From: an uncultured Mollicutes bacterium
GTDB lineage: Bacteria; Bacillota_I; Bacilli_A; ML615J-28; CAG-313
Reading direction: 5' to 3'
NCBI GenBank assembly: GCA_900538885.1
Contig: UQAI01000002.1
Coordinates: 1-64,000 of the forward strand
DNA: 64,000 nucleotides
Shown here: piece by piece, positions 56,149 through 64,000 of the stretch
Layout: every line of letters starts with the position of its first letter
Position numbering within the stretch: position 1 is the first letter of the stretch
Position numbers and translations under genes: made by a program
Notes under the pieces: generated by a model
Seen by the model: only the letters and a program-made list of their open reading frames with translations
The model's database searches: none
What the model was told of the DNA's origin: nothing

Positions 56149-56201
56149 GTGTTTTTTCTATAAAACTATTTTATATAATATATGAAATAGAGGTGAAAAA
56201 T

Positions 56202-58167
56202 ATGAATAAAAAAATTATTGACAATTGTAGTGTTAATCTTTCTTTCCTTATTATATAGAAAAAATGTATATGCATCTAGTACAACTAAAGTACATTTAAT
56301 ATTTAATAAAATTTCATATGATGCTGGAGAAGAAATAAAACTGACAATTAATTTAGAAAACTTTAGTAAACTAAATGAAACTAAGGTTATCATTAAATGT
56401 AATGATAATGCTTTTGTTCCAATTATGAAAAATGATAGATATGGACAAATTACTAATAATTCAATATATGAATCACCAATTATTAATGAATATGTTTTGG
56501 GTGGATATTTGAGATTTCAACTTCATAAAGATAATTTATCTGAAGGATACTATTCAGGATATAAGAATAATGTAGGGGAGTTTTATTTTGAAACAAGAAA
56601 GAAAATAACAAATATTTATGATTATTTTAGAAATGGTAATTTTGAATCTTTAACCACAGGCATTAATGTTTCATTATATGATATTTATAATCAAGAGATT
56701 TCAACGGAATTTAAATGGAGTGAAAAAATTAAAGTTGATTGGAATGTTGATAAATACCAACTAGAAGTTTATGATGAAATTCCTCTTTTTGTTAATGATA
56801 TTAATATTACAAATCGTAATGAAAATGAATATGATTTATTTTTTCAAGATAAAATTAATAATAAAAATCTAGGGAGTCAAGTAGTGACAATTGCAATTTA
56901 TGACAAAGTAAATGCTGATTATATTTTACTATCCAAAGTGGTAGAAGTGGTTGATACAACTTCGCCTGTGATTACAGGTAGTAATAATATAAGTGTTGAA
57001 AGTAATAAATTACGTGATTTTAAAATTACTGAGTATTTTGTGGCTAGCGATAATTATGATAAAACTCCTGAGGTTGTGATTACTTATTATGATGTTGATA
57101 ATAAATTAATTAATAATCAAAATCTTTTTTTAGAATATTTATTAACTCATGTCCAAGCTAAAGTTGTCATAAAAAGTTTAGATAGTAGTGGTAATGCTAG
57201 TGATGAATTTGAAATAATAATTGAAATAAAAGATGTAGAAGCACCAACAGTTGATTATCCCAAAGAAATTAACATAAAAGATGTAGAAATTGCAGATTTT
57301 GACTTTATGAATTATGTAACAGTAACCGATGACTATGATTCTAATCCTAGATTTATAATTACATATTTGTGTGAAAATATAGAAATAGAAGACCAAATAG
57401 ATGCACTATTACGAGGAAAAAAAGTAATTGTAAGATATTACGTAGAGGATAAAAGCAGTAATAAAACGCAAAATTACGAGACGAAAATTGAGGTTTTAGA
57501 TACTACACCACCAATAATTAATAATGTTGAAAATATAGAAATAACGGATCAAGAAGCCATTAATTTTGATTTTTCCAAGTTAGTTAGTATTAGTGATAAT
57601 ATTGATAAAAACCCTAAAATTAATTTTACATATTATCTTGAAAGTCAGGAAGTATCACGTGATGAATGGAAAAAAGCAATAGTTAGGGGACATAAAGGCG
57701 TAATCAAATATTATGGAATTGATGCAAGTAATAATAAAACAAGCGCGTTCGATACGGAAATAATCGTTTGTGATATTACACCGCCAGTTATTAAAATTCA
57801 CAATATTAAAGAGGGAAATAAGTATCTAAAAATAGAAAAACTAGACTATGAGGTGTTAGATAACTTTGATGGAAATATTGATATTAGTGTAACTCTTAAT
57901 GGGGTCGAATACCATAATGAAGGAATTACTAAACCTGGTGAATATGTATTTAAAGTAACAGCAGTTGATTCAAGTGGAAATGAATCAATTAAAGAAGTAA
58001 AATTTGAAATTATTGAAAACAATGTCATAGGTTGTGGGGGAGATATTGAATGCTATTTGGATAATTATTTTGTGGTAGTGGTTATTGCGGGGATCTTAAT
58101 GGCAATTATTTTAACAATTTTTATTGTAAGACTTTGTCTTTGGCAAAAGAAAAAGCAAGTAAAATAA
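56202..58167 (+). CDS. Ig-repeat cell-surface protein with C-terminal membrane anchor; start region out of frame
   Basis: About 650 residues. After the signal peptide comes a cohesin-like beta domain (VHLIFNKISYDAGEEIKLTI), then about four Ig/cadherin-like repeats, each opening with DTTSPVI, VEAPTVDY, DTTPPII or DITPPVI. The end is VIGCGGDIE, a membrane helix, and WQKKKQVK. The good start (GAGGTG RBS, ATG 56202) is one base out of frame with the body: A7 at 56208-56214 would need to be A6 to read MNKKLLTIVVLIFLSLL. The only in-frame start is TTG 56218, which has no RBS. This is a sequencing error, phase variation or slippage. Likely adhesin or surface scaffold. Confidence 0.75.
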
Positions 58168-58216
58168 AAAACTTTAATGCTTATAAGATAATTTACTTTC
58201 CAAAAAAATATGAATA

Positions 58217-58225
58217 TGCTATAAT
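58217..58225 (+). promoter_or_regulatory. Extended -10 promoter of metG
   Basis: TGCTATAAT at 58217-58225; no strong -35. An ATAGGAG RBS follows before 58263. Confidence 0.6.
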
Positions 58226-58262
58226 ATCTTAGTTAATTAATGGATAGATAGGAGATAGAAAT

Positions 58263-60188
58263 ATGTCAAAATGTTATATAACAACCCCAATTTATTATTC
58301 TAGTGGTAGTGTTCATATTGGAAATAGTTACACTACTGTTGCTTGTGATGCGTTAGCTAGATATAATCGTAGTATGGGACGAGATACTTTTTATCTAACT
58401 GGTATGGATGAACATGGATTAAAGATTGCGGAAGCAGCCGAAAAAGCAGGAATTAGTCCTCAAACTTTTGTTGATAAGATTGCTGAAGGAACTAAAACTT
58501 TGTGGCAAAATTTAAAGATCACTAACGACTATTTTATTAGAACAACAGATCAAAACCATGTCGAAGCAGTTCAAAAAATATTTGAACAACTACTTAAGAC
58601 TGGCGACATTTATTTAGGATCATATCAAGGCAATTATTGTGTTTCTTGTGAAGCATATTTTCCAAAATCTCAACTTGGTGAAGGTGATACTTGTCCTGAT
58701 TGTGGTAAGCCTACTAAGTTAATTTCTGAAGAATGTTATTTTTTAAACTTGAAAAAATATCAAAAACGTTTATTAGAATTTATCGAAAATCATCCGGATT
58801 TTATTCAACCATCTACGAGAAGAAATGAAGTAATTTCTTTCATTAAGGGTGGCCTTGAAGATTTATGCGTAAGTAGAACTTCATTTAACTGGGGCATAAG
58901 TGTGCCAAGTAACCCTAAACATGTAATTTATGTTTGGATTGATGCGTTATCAAATTATTTAACTGCCCTAGGATTTATGCAAGAAGATGATAGCTTATAT
59001 CAAAAATATTGGGTTAATAATGATCATATCTATCAAATAGTTGGTAAAGATATTTTAAGATTCCATGCCATTTATTGGCCAATTATGTTAATGGCTTTAA
59101 ATGTACCAATTAACTATAAATTATATGTACATGGTTGGATTTTAAATCGTGATGGTAAAATGTCAAAGTCTAAAGGTAATATTGTTTATCCAATGGATAT
59201 TGTTAATAATTATGGTGTTGATGCTTTAAGATATTATTTAACTAAAGAGTTACCGCTTGGTAATGATGGATTATTTAGTTATGAACGTTTCTTTGAACGT
59301 TATAATAATGATCTTGCTAATGACTTAGGAAATTTAGTTAGTCGTACTGTTTCGATGGTTGAAAAATATTTTGGTGGTGTTGTTCCAACTTCTTGTGGAC
59401 ATGTAACTTCATTTGATGAAGCCCTTGAAACTGTGTGCAACGAGAATATCACTAAATATCAACAAAAAATGGAAGCTTTTGAATTACAAGATGCATTAGA
59501 AGCTGTTTGGACAATTGTAAGAAGAGCTAACAAATATATTGATGAAACAGCTCCTTGGGCTTTAAGTAAAGATGAAGCTAAAAAAGAAGAACTAGCAAGT
59601 GTTATGTACCATTTAGTGGAAACACTAAGAATTGTTGCAATTCTTGTATCACCATGTCTTGTGGAAAGTGCACCAAAAATCCTTTATAGTTTAGGAATTG
59701 AAAATGAACCTTTAAATATTAATGGATTATGCTTTGGTAAAGAATATAAAAATATAAAAGTTCAAAAAATTGAACCATTATTCAAACGTCTTGATGTCGC
59801 AGTAGAACTTGAAAAAGTAAAAAAGGAAACGCCAATTCCTACTGCGCCAAAAGAAGAGAAAAAAGTTAGTGAAATAACAATTGATGATTTCGCAAAAGTA
59901 AATCTTCAAATTGGTGAAATAATTTCATCAAAACGTCATGAAAATGCCGATAAATTATTGGTGTCCCAAATTAAAATTGGTGATGAAGTTAGGCAAATAG
60001 TTTCAGGTATTGCGAAAAACTACAAACCTGAAGAAATAATTGGTAAAAAAGTTATAGTTGTAACTAATTTAAAACCTGTTAAAATTAGAGGAGTTGAATC
60101 ATATGGTATGGTTCTTTGTGCTTCAAACAATGACAAACTTGAAATCATTGAAGTAAAAGAAGTACCTAGTGGTTCAATCGTGAAGTAA
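58263..60188 (+). CDS. metG: Methionyl-tRNA synthetase with C-terminal tRNA-binding domain
   Basis: Charges initiator and elongator tRNA-Met. 641 residues: SSGSVHIGNSYTTVACD (HIGH-type), a zinc knuckle (CVSCEAYFPKSQLGEGDTCPDCG), KMSKSKGNIVYP, the anticodon-binding helical domain, and a C-terminal Trbp111/EMAP-like OB-fold (FAKVNLQIGEIISSKRHENA...VSGIAKNYKPEEIIGKKV) that binds tRNA and dimerises. Length is normal for the type with this appendage. Confidence 0.97.
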   Translation: MSKCYITTPIYYSSGSVHIGNSYTTVACDALARYNRSMGRDTFYLTGMDEHGLKIAEAAEKAGISPQTFVDKIAEGTKTLWQNLKITNDYFIRTTDQNHVEAVQKIFEQLLKTGDIYLGSYQGNYCVSCEAYFPKSQLGEGDTCPDCGKPTKLISEECYFLNLKKYQKRLLEFIENHPDFIQPSTRRNEVISFIKGGLEDLCVSRTSFNWGISVPSNPKHVIYVWIDALSNYLTALGFMQEDDSLYQKYWVNNDHIYQIVGKDILRFHAIYWPIMLMALNVPINYKLYVHGWILNRDGKMSKSKGNIVYPMDIVNNYGVDALRYYLTKELPLGNDGLFSYERFFERYNNDLANDLGNLVSRTVSMVEKYFGGVVPTSCGHVTSFDEALETVCNENITKYQQKMEAFELQDALEAVWTIVRRANKYIDETAPWALSKDEAKKEELASVMYHLVETLRIVAILVSPCLVESAPKILYSLGIENEPLNINGLCFGKEYKNIKVQKIEPLFKRLDVAVELEKVKKETPIPTAPKEEKKVSEITIDDFAKVNLQIGEIISSKRHENADKLLVSQIKIGDEVRQIVSGIAKNYKPEEIIGKKVIVVTNLKPVKIRGVESYGMVLCASNNDKLEIIEVKEVPSGSIVK

Positions 60189-60233
60189 CAAATATCATAA
60201 TATCAAGAAAGGCAAGAAAGCTTTAAAAGTAAT

Positions 60234-61316
60234 ATGAAAACAAAAAATAATAATTTAGTTTCACTTCAAGAAAAACAAGCAGCAGAAATTGAAAATGAAG
60301 AATATATTAAAAAAGAATCTTTAAAAAGAAAAATTAAATCGTATGCTTTAGTAACAATTGGTACCATTGTCTATTCATTTGGTATTGTTTGGTTTTTACA
60401 ACTTGGTGGTTTTTTCTCTAGTGGAGTTGCCGGAATTTCACAAATTATTGTAAAACTACCTTCACTTTGGGGAGGACCAAACCTTCAAAAATATTTAGGT
60501 TTAACCATTGGATTAATTAATACACCACTAATCATTTTAGGTTGGCGTGGTGTGAGTAAACGATATGCTATTTTAACGGTTGTATCAGTTGTGTTACAAA
60601 CTCTTATGGCAAGTTTACTTACAAACTTTACGAATAGTCCGCTAATTAGTCTGCTAATTGGTGATGGTAAAGGAATGGGCATAGTTGAAGCAATAAGAAC
60701 AGGAAACTTAAATATTTTTACTACTAATCCCATAATGGAAAATACTGCAGCTTTTGAAGAAATTCAAAATAGTCTAGACACAGGTACTAAAATATTACTA
60801 GCTCTATGTGGTGGTGGTATCACTGGTTTTGGTATTTCTCTATGTCTAAAATCAGGCGGTTCAAGTGGCGGTATGGATATTGTTGCTTGTTACCTACAAC
60901 AAAAGAAACGTATCGCATTTACAAGATATTCATCAATTTGTGATTCAATTATTGTTTTAACTTCTAGTATCTTTAGTGTTGAAAATGTTTTATATACATT
61001 AATTAGATTAGTAACAACCCTAAAAGTAATTGATACAATTTATACAAGTTATAAGATTACAAGACTTGAAGTAATCACATCTAAAGGTGATGAAATCAGA
61101 AATGTCTTAATCAAAAAATTTCATCATGGCATTACTATTTTTGAAGCAGTTGGTGGTTATACTCTATCTGATCGTAAAGTGCTTGAAATATATGTTTCAG
61201 CCTATGAAATTCATGAATACTTAAGACTAATTCATAATATTGATCCATTTGCTTTTGTTAGTACAACCAAGAGTAAAATTATAAATGGTAATTATATTCA
61301 AAAAACAATACTTTAA
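60234..61316 (+). CDS. YitT-family membrane protein (second copy)
   Basis: 360 residues, a paralogue of the protein at 17841-18791 with the same plan: charged N-terminal tail, five or six membrane helices including ITGFGISLCLKSGGSSGGMDIVA, and a C-terminal DUF2179 domain (HHGITIFEAVGGYTLSDRKVLEIYVS). It is about 45 residues longer, mainly in the N-terminal tail and a loop near 140-185. Function unknown. It follows metG after 45 nt with AAAGGCAAGAAAG as a weak RBS. Confidence 0.85.
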   Translation: MKTKNNNLVSLQEKQAAEIENEEYIKKESLKRKIKSYALVTIGTIVYSFGIVWFLQLGGFFSSGVAGISQIIVKLPSLWGGPNLQKYLGLTIGLINTPLIILGWRGVSKRYAILTVVSVVLQTLMASLLTNFTNSPLISLLIGDGKGMGIVEAIRTGNLNIFTTNPIMENTAAFEEIQNSLDTGTKILLALCGGGITGFGISLCLKSGGSSGGMDIVACYLQQKKRIAFTRYSSICDSIIVLTSSIFSVENVLYTLIRLVTTLKVIDTIYTSYKITRLEVITSKGDEIRNVLIKKFHHGITIFEAVGGYTLSDRKVLEIYVSAYEIHEYLRLIHNIDPFAFVSTTKSKIINGNYIQKTIL

Positions 61317-61359
61317 TAAATGTTGAAGCAGAGAGCTTAAATCTATATAGGTATTACAT

Positions 61360-61388
61360 TTGACAATTAATGCAAAAAGGTGTATAAT
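61360..61388 (+). promoter_or_regulatory. Promoter of rplM-rpsI
   Basis: Consensus TTGACA (61360-61365), a 17 bp spacer and TATAAT (61383-61388). Confidence 0.85.
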
Positions 61389-61394
61389 ATTACC

Positions 61395-61455
61395 GATACA
61401 TTAGCCGAAAGGCACCCACAAACTTAAGCCCTCAAAAGCAAAAAGCTAAATTAGG
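61395..61455 (+). promoter_or_regulatory. Putative L13-type ribosomal leader
   Basis: A short leader between the promoter and rplM with a GCC-GAAA-GGC hairpin (61404-61413) and a second small AGC...GCT pairing near the RBS. Firmicutes rplM genes often carry an L13-binding leader with such short hairpins, and the location fits. The match to that family was not verified. Confidence 0.45.
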
Positions 61456-61467
61456 AGGAAAAATAAA

Positions 61468-61914
61468 ATGCGTACAACATATATGCAAACTGCGGAAAAC
61501 GCAAGAGAAAATCGTAAATGGTACGTGATTGATGCCGAAGGACTAGTACTTGGTCGTTTAGGTGTTGCAGTCGCTACAGTATTAAAAGGAAAACACAAAC
61601 CTACATATACTCCTCACATTGATGGTGGAGATTATGTAATCGTTGTAAATGCCGAAAAAGTTGCTTTAACAGGTAACAAACTTGAAGGTAAGAAGTATTA
61701 TCGTCACTCTCAATATGCAGGTGGCTTAAAAACTCGTACAGCTCAAGAAATGTTAGACAAGCAACCACAAAAAATTGTTGAATTAGCTATTAGAGGAATG
61801 TTACCAAAAGGCGTAAATGGTGATAATATGTACCGTCGTCTATTTGTGTATGTAGGCCCAGAACACGAACAAGCTGCTCAAAAGCCTGAAAAATTCCCAT
61901 TAGAGATTAAGTAG
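61468..61914 (+). CDS. rplM: 50S ribosomal protein L13
   Basis: Early-assembly protein of the large subunit. 148 residues with RKWYVIDAEGLVLGRLGVAVA, GDYVIVVNAEKVALTGNKLEGKKYYRHS and AIRGMLPKG. The start follows AGGAGG. Ten bases before rpsI, forming the universal rplM-rpsI pair. Confidence 0.97.
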   Translation: MRTTYMQTAENARENRKWYVIDAEGLVLGRLGVAVATVLKGKHKPTYTPHIDGGDYVIVVNAEKVALTGNKLEGKKYYRHSQYAGGLKTRTAQEMLDKQPQKIVELAIRGMLPKGVNGDNMYRRLFVYVGPEHEQAAQKPEKFPLEIK

Positions 61915-61924
61915 GAGGTAAAAT

Positions 61925-62317
61925 ATGGAAAAAGCAGTATATCAAGCTACTGGCCGTCGTAAAAGCTCAATTGCACGTGTTCGTTTAGTTCCAGGAACTG
62001 GCAAGTTTGAAGTTAACGGTCGTAATTTCGTAGAGTACATTCCTTCTGCCGCAACTCGTCTAGACGTTTTACAACCTGTTGCTATTACAGGTGTAGGAAC
62101 TCAATATGATATCCTAGTAAACGTTTGTGGCGGTGGTATTAGCGGTCAAGCAGGTGCTATTCGTTTAGGCATAGCTAGAGCTTTAATGTTAGTTAATCCC
62201 GATTTCCGTGGACCATTAAAGAAGGCTGGACTTATTACTCGTGACCCTCGTAGTACTGAACGTAAGAAATACGGTCTAAAGAAAGCACGTCGTGCACCTC
62301 AATTCTCAAAACGTTAA
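61925..62317 (+). CDS. rpsI: 30S ribosomal protein S9
   Basis: Small-subunit head protein whose C-terminal tail reaches the P-site tRNA. 130 residues: [44 protein letters not shown], and the conserved tail [27 protein letters not shown] overlapping the end of rplM. Confidence 0.97.
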   Translation: MEKAVYQATGRRKSSIARVRLVPGTGKFEVNGRNFVEYIPSAATRLDVLQPVAITGVGTQYDILVNVCGGGISGQAGAIRLGIARALMLVNPDFRGPLKKAGLITRDPRSTERKKYGLKKARRAPQFSKR

Positions 62318-62357
62318 TCGTACATTTGTATCGAACGCTAGACGCTTATGTTTATTT

Positions 62358-62390
62358 AAGACCACAAGTTTCTTGTGGTCTTATTTTTTT
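62358..62390 (+). terminator. Terminator of rplM-rpsI
   Basis: AAGACCACAAG (62358-62368), loop ttt, CTTGTGGTCTT (62372-62382), then ATTTTTTT. Confidence 0.9.
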
Positions 62391-62407
62391 AAAGGAGAAT
62401 AGGATAT

Positions 62408-62650
62408 ATGAAACAAAACAAAATGTTTATCTTAAGTATTGTCTTAATAACAGTTGGCTTTATTGGCGGTGGTCTTTTCGCAATAGCTAATTCGATTAAT
62501 ATTCTTGCGAAAGAAACTTCAAAAAATCCAATTCCTGCTGATTATTCAATTTGTGGTATTATACTATTTATATTATTAATTCTTGCAATAATTGGTATGA
62601 TTCTATTGATTTGTACTTTATTTTCAAATAAAGAAAACGATAAAAAGTAG
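62408..62650 (+). CDS. Small two-helix membrane protein
   Basis: 80 residues with two membrane helices (about 6-30 and 47-72) and a short charged tail (SNKENDKK). No family recognised. AAAGGAG RBS. It lies between the rpsI terminator and cysS, 8 nt before the cysS start, so probably co-transcribed with it. Function unknown. Confidence 0.6.
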   Translation: MKQNKMFILSIVLITVGFIGGGLFAIANSINILAKETSKNPIPADYSICGIILFILLILAIIGMILLICTLFSNKENDKK

Positions 62651-62658
62651 GTGAAAAT

Positions 62659-64000
62659 ATGAAACAAACAATAAAACTATATAATTCGCTAAGTAATAGC
62701 ATTGAAGAATTTAAACCAATCAAAGAAAACGAAATATCAATGTACGTTTGTGGCCCTACTGTATATAATGATATTCATATTGGTAATGGACGCCCAGTTA
62801 TTTTCTTTGATGTTGTGAAAAGATTATTTGAGTATCTCGGCTATAAAGTAACAATGGTTGAAAATTTCACAGATATTGATGATAAAATTATTAAAAAAGC
62901 TTTAGAAGAAGAGGTTCCAGAAAAAGAAATTAGTGAGCGTTATATTAAGGCCTTTTTAGAAGTTTGTGATAAGGCGGGATGTGAAAATGATATTATTCAT
63001 CCTAAAGTAACTGAAAACATTCCAGAAATTCTTGATTTTATTACTAAACTTGTAGATAATGGTAATGCCTATGTTGCTGGTGATGATGTTTATTTTAGAG
63101 TGCGTAGTGTACCATCATATGGAATGTTAAGTAATCAAAAACTAGAAGAACTAGATATGGGTGCCAGAATTGATGTTAATCTTCAAAAAGAAGATCCCCG
63201 TGATTTTACTTTATGGAAAAAAACAAGTGATACTGGCTGTAAATGGGATAGTGCGTTTGGCGCGGGAAGACCAGGATGGCATACAGAATGTGTAGTCATG
63301 ATTCATAAAATCTTAGGTGATAAAATTGATATTCATGGTGGAGGTATTGATTTAAAGTTTCCACATCATGAAAATGAAATTGCTCAATCAATGGCCCTTT
63401 ATCATAATTCCATCGCAAATTATTGGTTACATAATGCTAGAATCGATTTAAAGGGTGAAAAGATGAGTAAATCACTAGGCAATGTAGTATGGCTAAAAGA
63501 TGTACTAGCTAACTATCCTTATCAAGCATATCGCTTATTTATTCTTGCTAATCACTATCGTCAAAATGTTAGTTATTCTGATGAAACATTACAAAGTATG
63601 ACAAATGAATGGCAAAAACTTCGTAAGGCTTATGTTAGTTTATATCGTAAATTAGAACTTAAAAATAAACTTAACTTTAAAAAAGCTAGTTCAAACGATA
63701 TGGAAAACTTTTTAAATGAAATGTGCTATGACTTTAATACCGCAAATGCTTTAACTGTTATTTATGAGCATGTTAAAACAATAAATAAGAGTATGAGAGA
63801 TCCAAATGCAAGTGATGAAACCCTTCTTAATGAACTTCTTGCTCTTCATGATATGTTCACAATATTTGGTTTAGATCCATTAGTTAAGCCATTAGCAAAA
63901 GAAGAAATAGAACTTGTAAATAATTGGAATGAGGCTCGTAAAAATAAAGATTTTGAAACAGCTGATGTTTTAAGAACTAAAATCACAAATGCAGGTATTG
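62659..64000 (+). CDS. cysS: Cysteinyl-tRNA synthetase (cut by window end)
   Basis: Charges tRNA-Cys. The first 447 codons are present and the frame runs off the right edge with no stop. Motifs: MYVCGPTVYNDIHIGNGRPV (zinc Cys and HIGH-type), TECVVMIHK and FPHHENEIAQS (zinc ligands and substrate site), and KMSKSLGN. The C-terminal DALR-like domain begins near 350 and the last residues (FETADVLRTKITNAG) are typical of the family's end, so only a short piece is missing. ATG 62659 follows AGGTGAAA. Confidence 0.95.
   Translation, partial: MKQTIKLYNSLSNSIEEFKPIKENEISMYVCGPTVYNDIHIGNGRPVIFFDVVKRLFEYLGYKVTMVENFTDIDDKIIKKALEEEVPEKEISERYIKAFLEVCDKAGCENDIIHPKVTENIPEILDFITKLVDNGNAYVAGDDVYFRVRSVPSYGMLSNQKLEELDMGARIDVNLQKEDPRDFTLWKKTSDTGCKWDSAFGAGRPGWHTECVVMIHKILGDKIDIHGGGIDLKFPHHENEIAQSMALYHNSIANYWLHNARIDLKGEKMSKSLGNVVWLKDVLANYPYQAYRLFILANHYRQNVSYSDETLQSMTNEWQKLRKAYVSLYRKLELKNKLNFKKASSNDMENFLNEMCYDFNTANALTVIYEHVKTINKSMRDPNASDETLLNELLALHDMFTIFGLDPLVKPLAKEEIELVNNWNEARKNKDFETADVLRTKITNAGI

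Noticed and set aside
56202..58167. LPXTG sortase substrate
   Set aside because: The C-terminus has no LPXTG or close variant; the residues before the helix are VIGCGGD.

Overview
The window is strongly AT-rich (by eye about 30% G+C). It carries about 46 intact protein genes, one gene cut by the right edge, and a few relics. Genes are close-packed, with strong Shine-Dalgarno sites and textbook sigma-A type promoters (TTGACA/TTGAAA, 17 bp, TATAAT, often TGn-extended). UGA is used as a stop (ftsY, ruvB, the serine hydrolase) and an RF2 gene is present, so the standard bacterial code applies and this is not a Mycoplasma/Spiroplasma-type genome. Firmicutes-type features (RecX, RbgA, YlxM, YitT, long HPF, a glgC/glgD pair, an FMN riboswitch, ribosomal leaders) together with RibU, QueH and many lone or rearranged housekeeping genes suggest an uncultured member of the Bacilli near the Mollicutes/Erysipelotrichia border (RF39-like gut lineages would fit). 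That placement is inference.

Layout. 1-1.5 kb: infC-rpmI-rplT with a regulatory leader and an AUC start for IF3. 1.6-3.8 kb: a secreted, membrane-anchored metallophosphoesterase on the minus strand. 4.0-8.3 kb: a membrane protein, leuS, a small orphan ORF and hpf. 8.3-12.6 kb: an RND exporter carrying a zinc ribbon, with its TetR repressor and an obvious operator. 12.6-19.5 kb: HAD, queH, secA, prfB, yitT, recX. 19.6-23.9 kb: an FMN riboswitch driving a RibU-glycerate kinase fusion, then a multi-zinc-ribbon SHOCT protein and a membrane serine hydrolase. 24-28.8 kb: a Cof phosphatase (minus), a one-helix membrane protein, an FtsK/SpoIIIE ATPase without its own membrane domain, and signal peptidase I. 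29-30.4 kb: decayed RhuM and DUF1016 genes. 30.4-38.6 kb: rbgA-rnhB, an AAA/DUF4143 ATPase, topA, a candidate 90-nt small RNA, then ftsY-ylxM-ffh. 38.6-43 kb: a decayed aldo/keto reductase operon, ruvA (minus) head-to-head with ruvB-queA and a flavin-reductase-like gene. 43.2-52.4 kb: the glycogen operon glgBCDAP and pfkA. 52.5-58.2 kb: a cell-surface cluster (lipoprotein, metzincin-like protease, Ig-repeat protein). 58.2-64 kb: metG, a second yitT, rplM-rpsI behind a leader, a small membrane protein and the start of cysS.

How the genes work together. Most of the window is translation and secretion machinery: IF3, L35, L20, L13, S9, RF2, LeuRS, MetRS, CysRS, HPF, RbgA, the SRP pathway, SecA and LepB. 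Queuosine synthesis is represented twice (QueA and QueH). A complete glycogen synthesis plus phosphorolysis operon sits beside phosphofructokinase. The accessory content is an efflux operon, surface proteins and relic genes with internal deletions.

The most unusual items are a C-rich three-hairpin sRNA candidate between topA and ftsY, the riboswitch-controlled RibU-glycerate kinase fusion, the zinc ribbon in the RND cytoplasmic loop, the split FtsK, a UAG-ending leader ORF whose stop overlaps the RF2 Shine-Dalgarno in a prfB lacking the usual frameshift, and a shared non-LPXTG C-terminal anchor (Gly-Cys pair, membrane helix, basic tail) on surface proteins.
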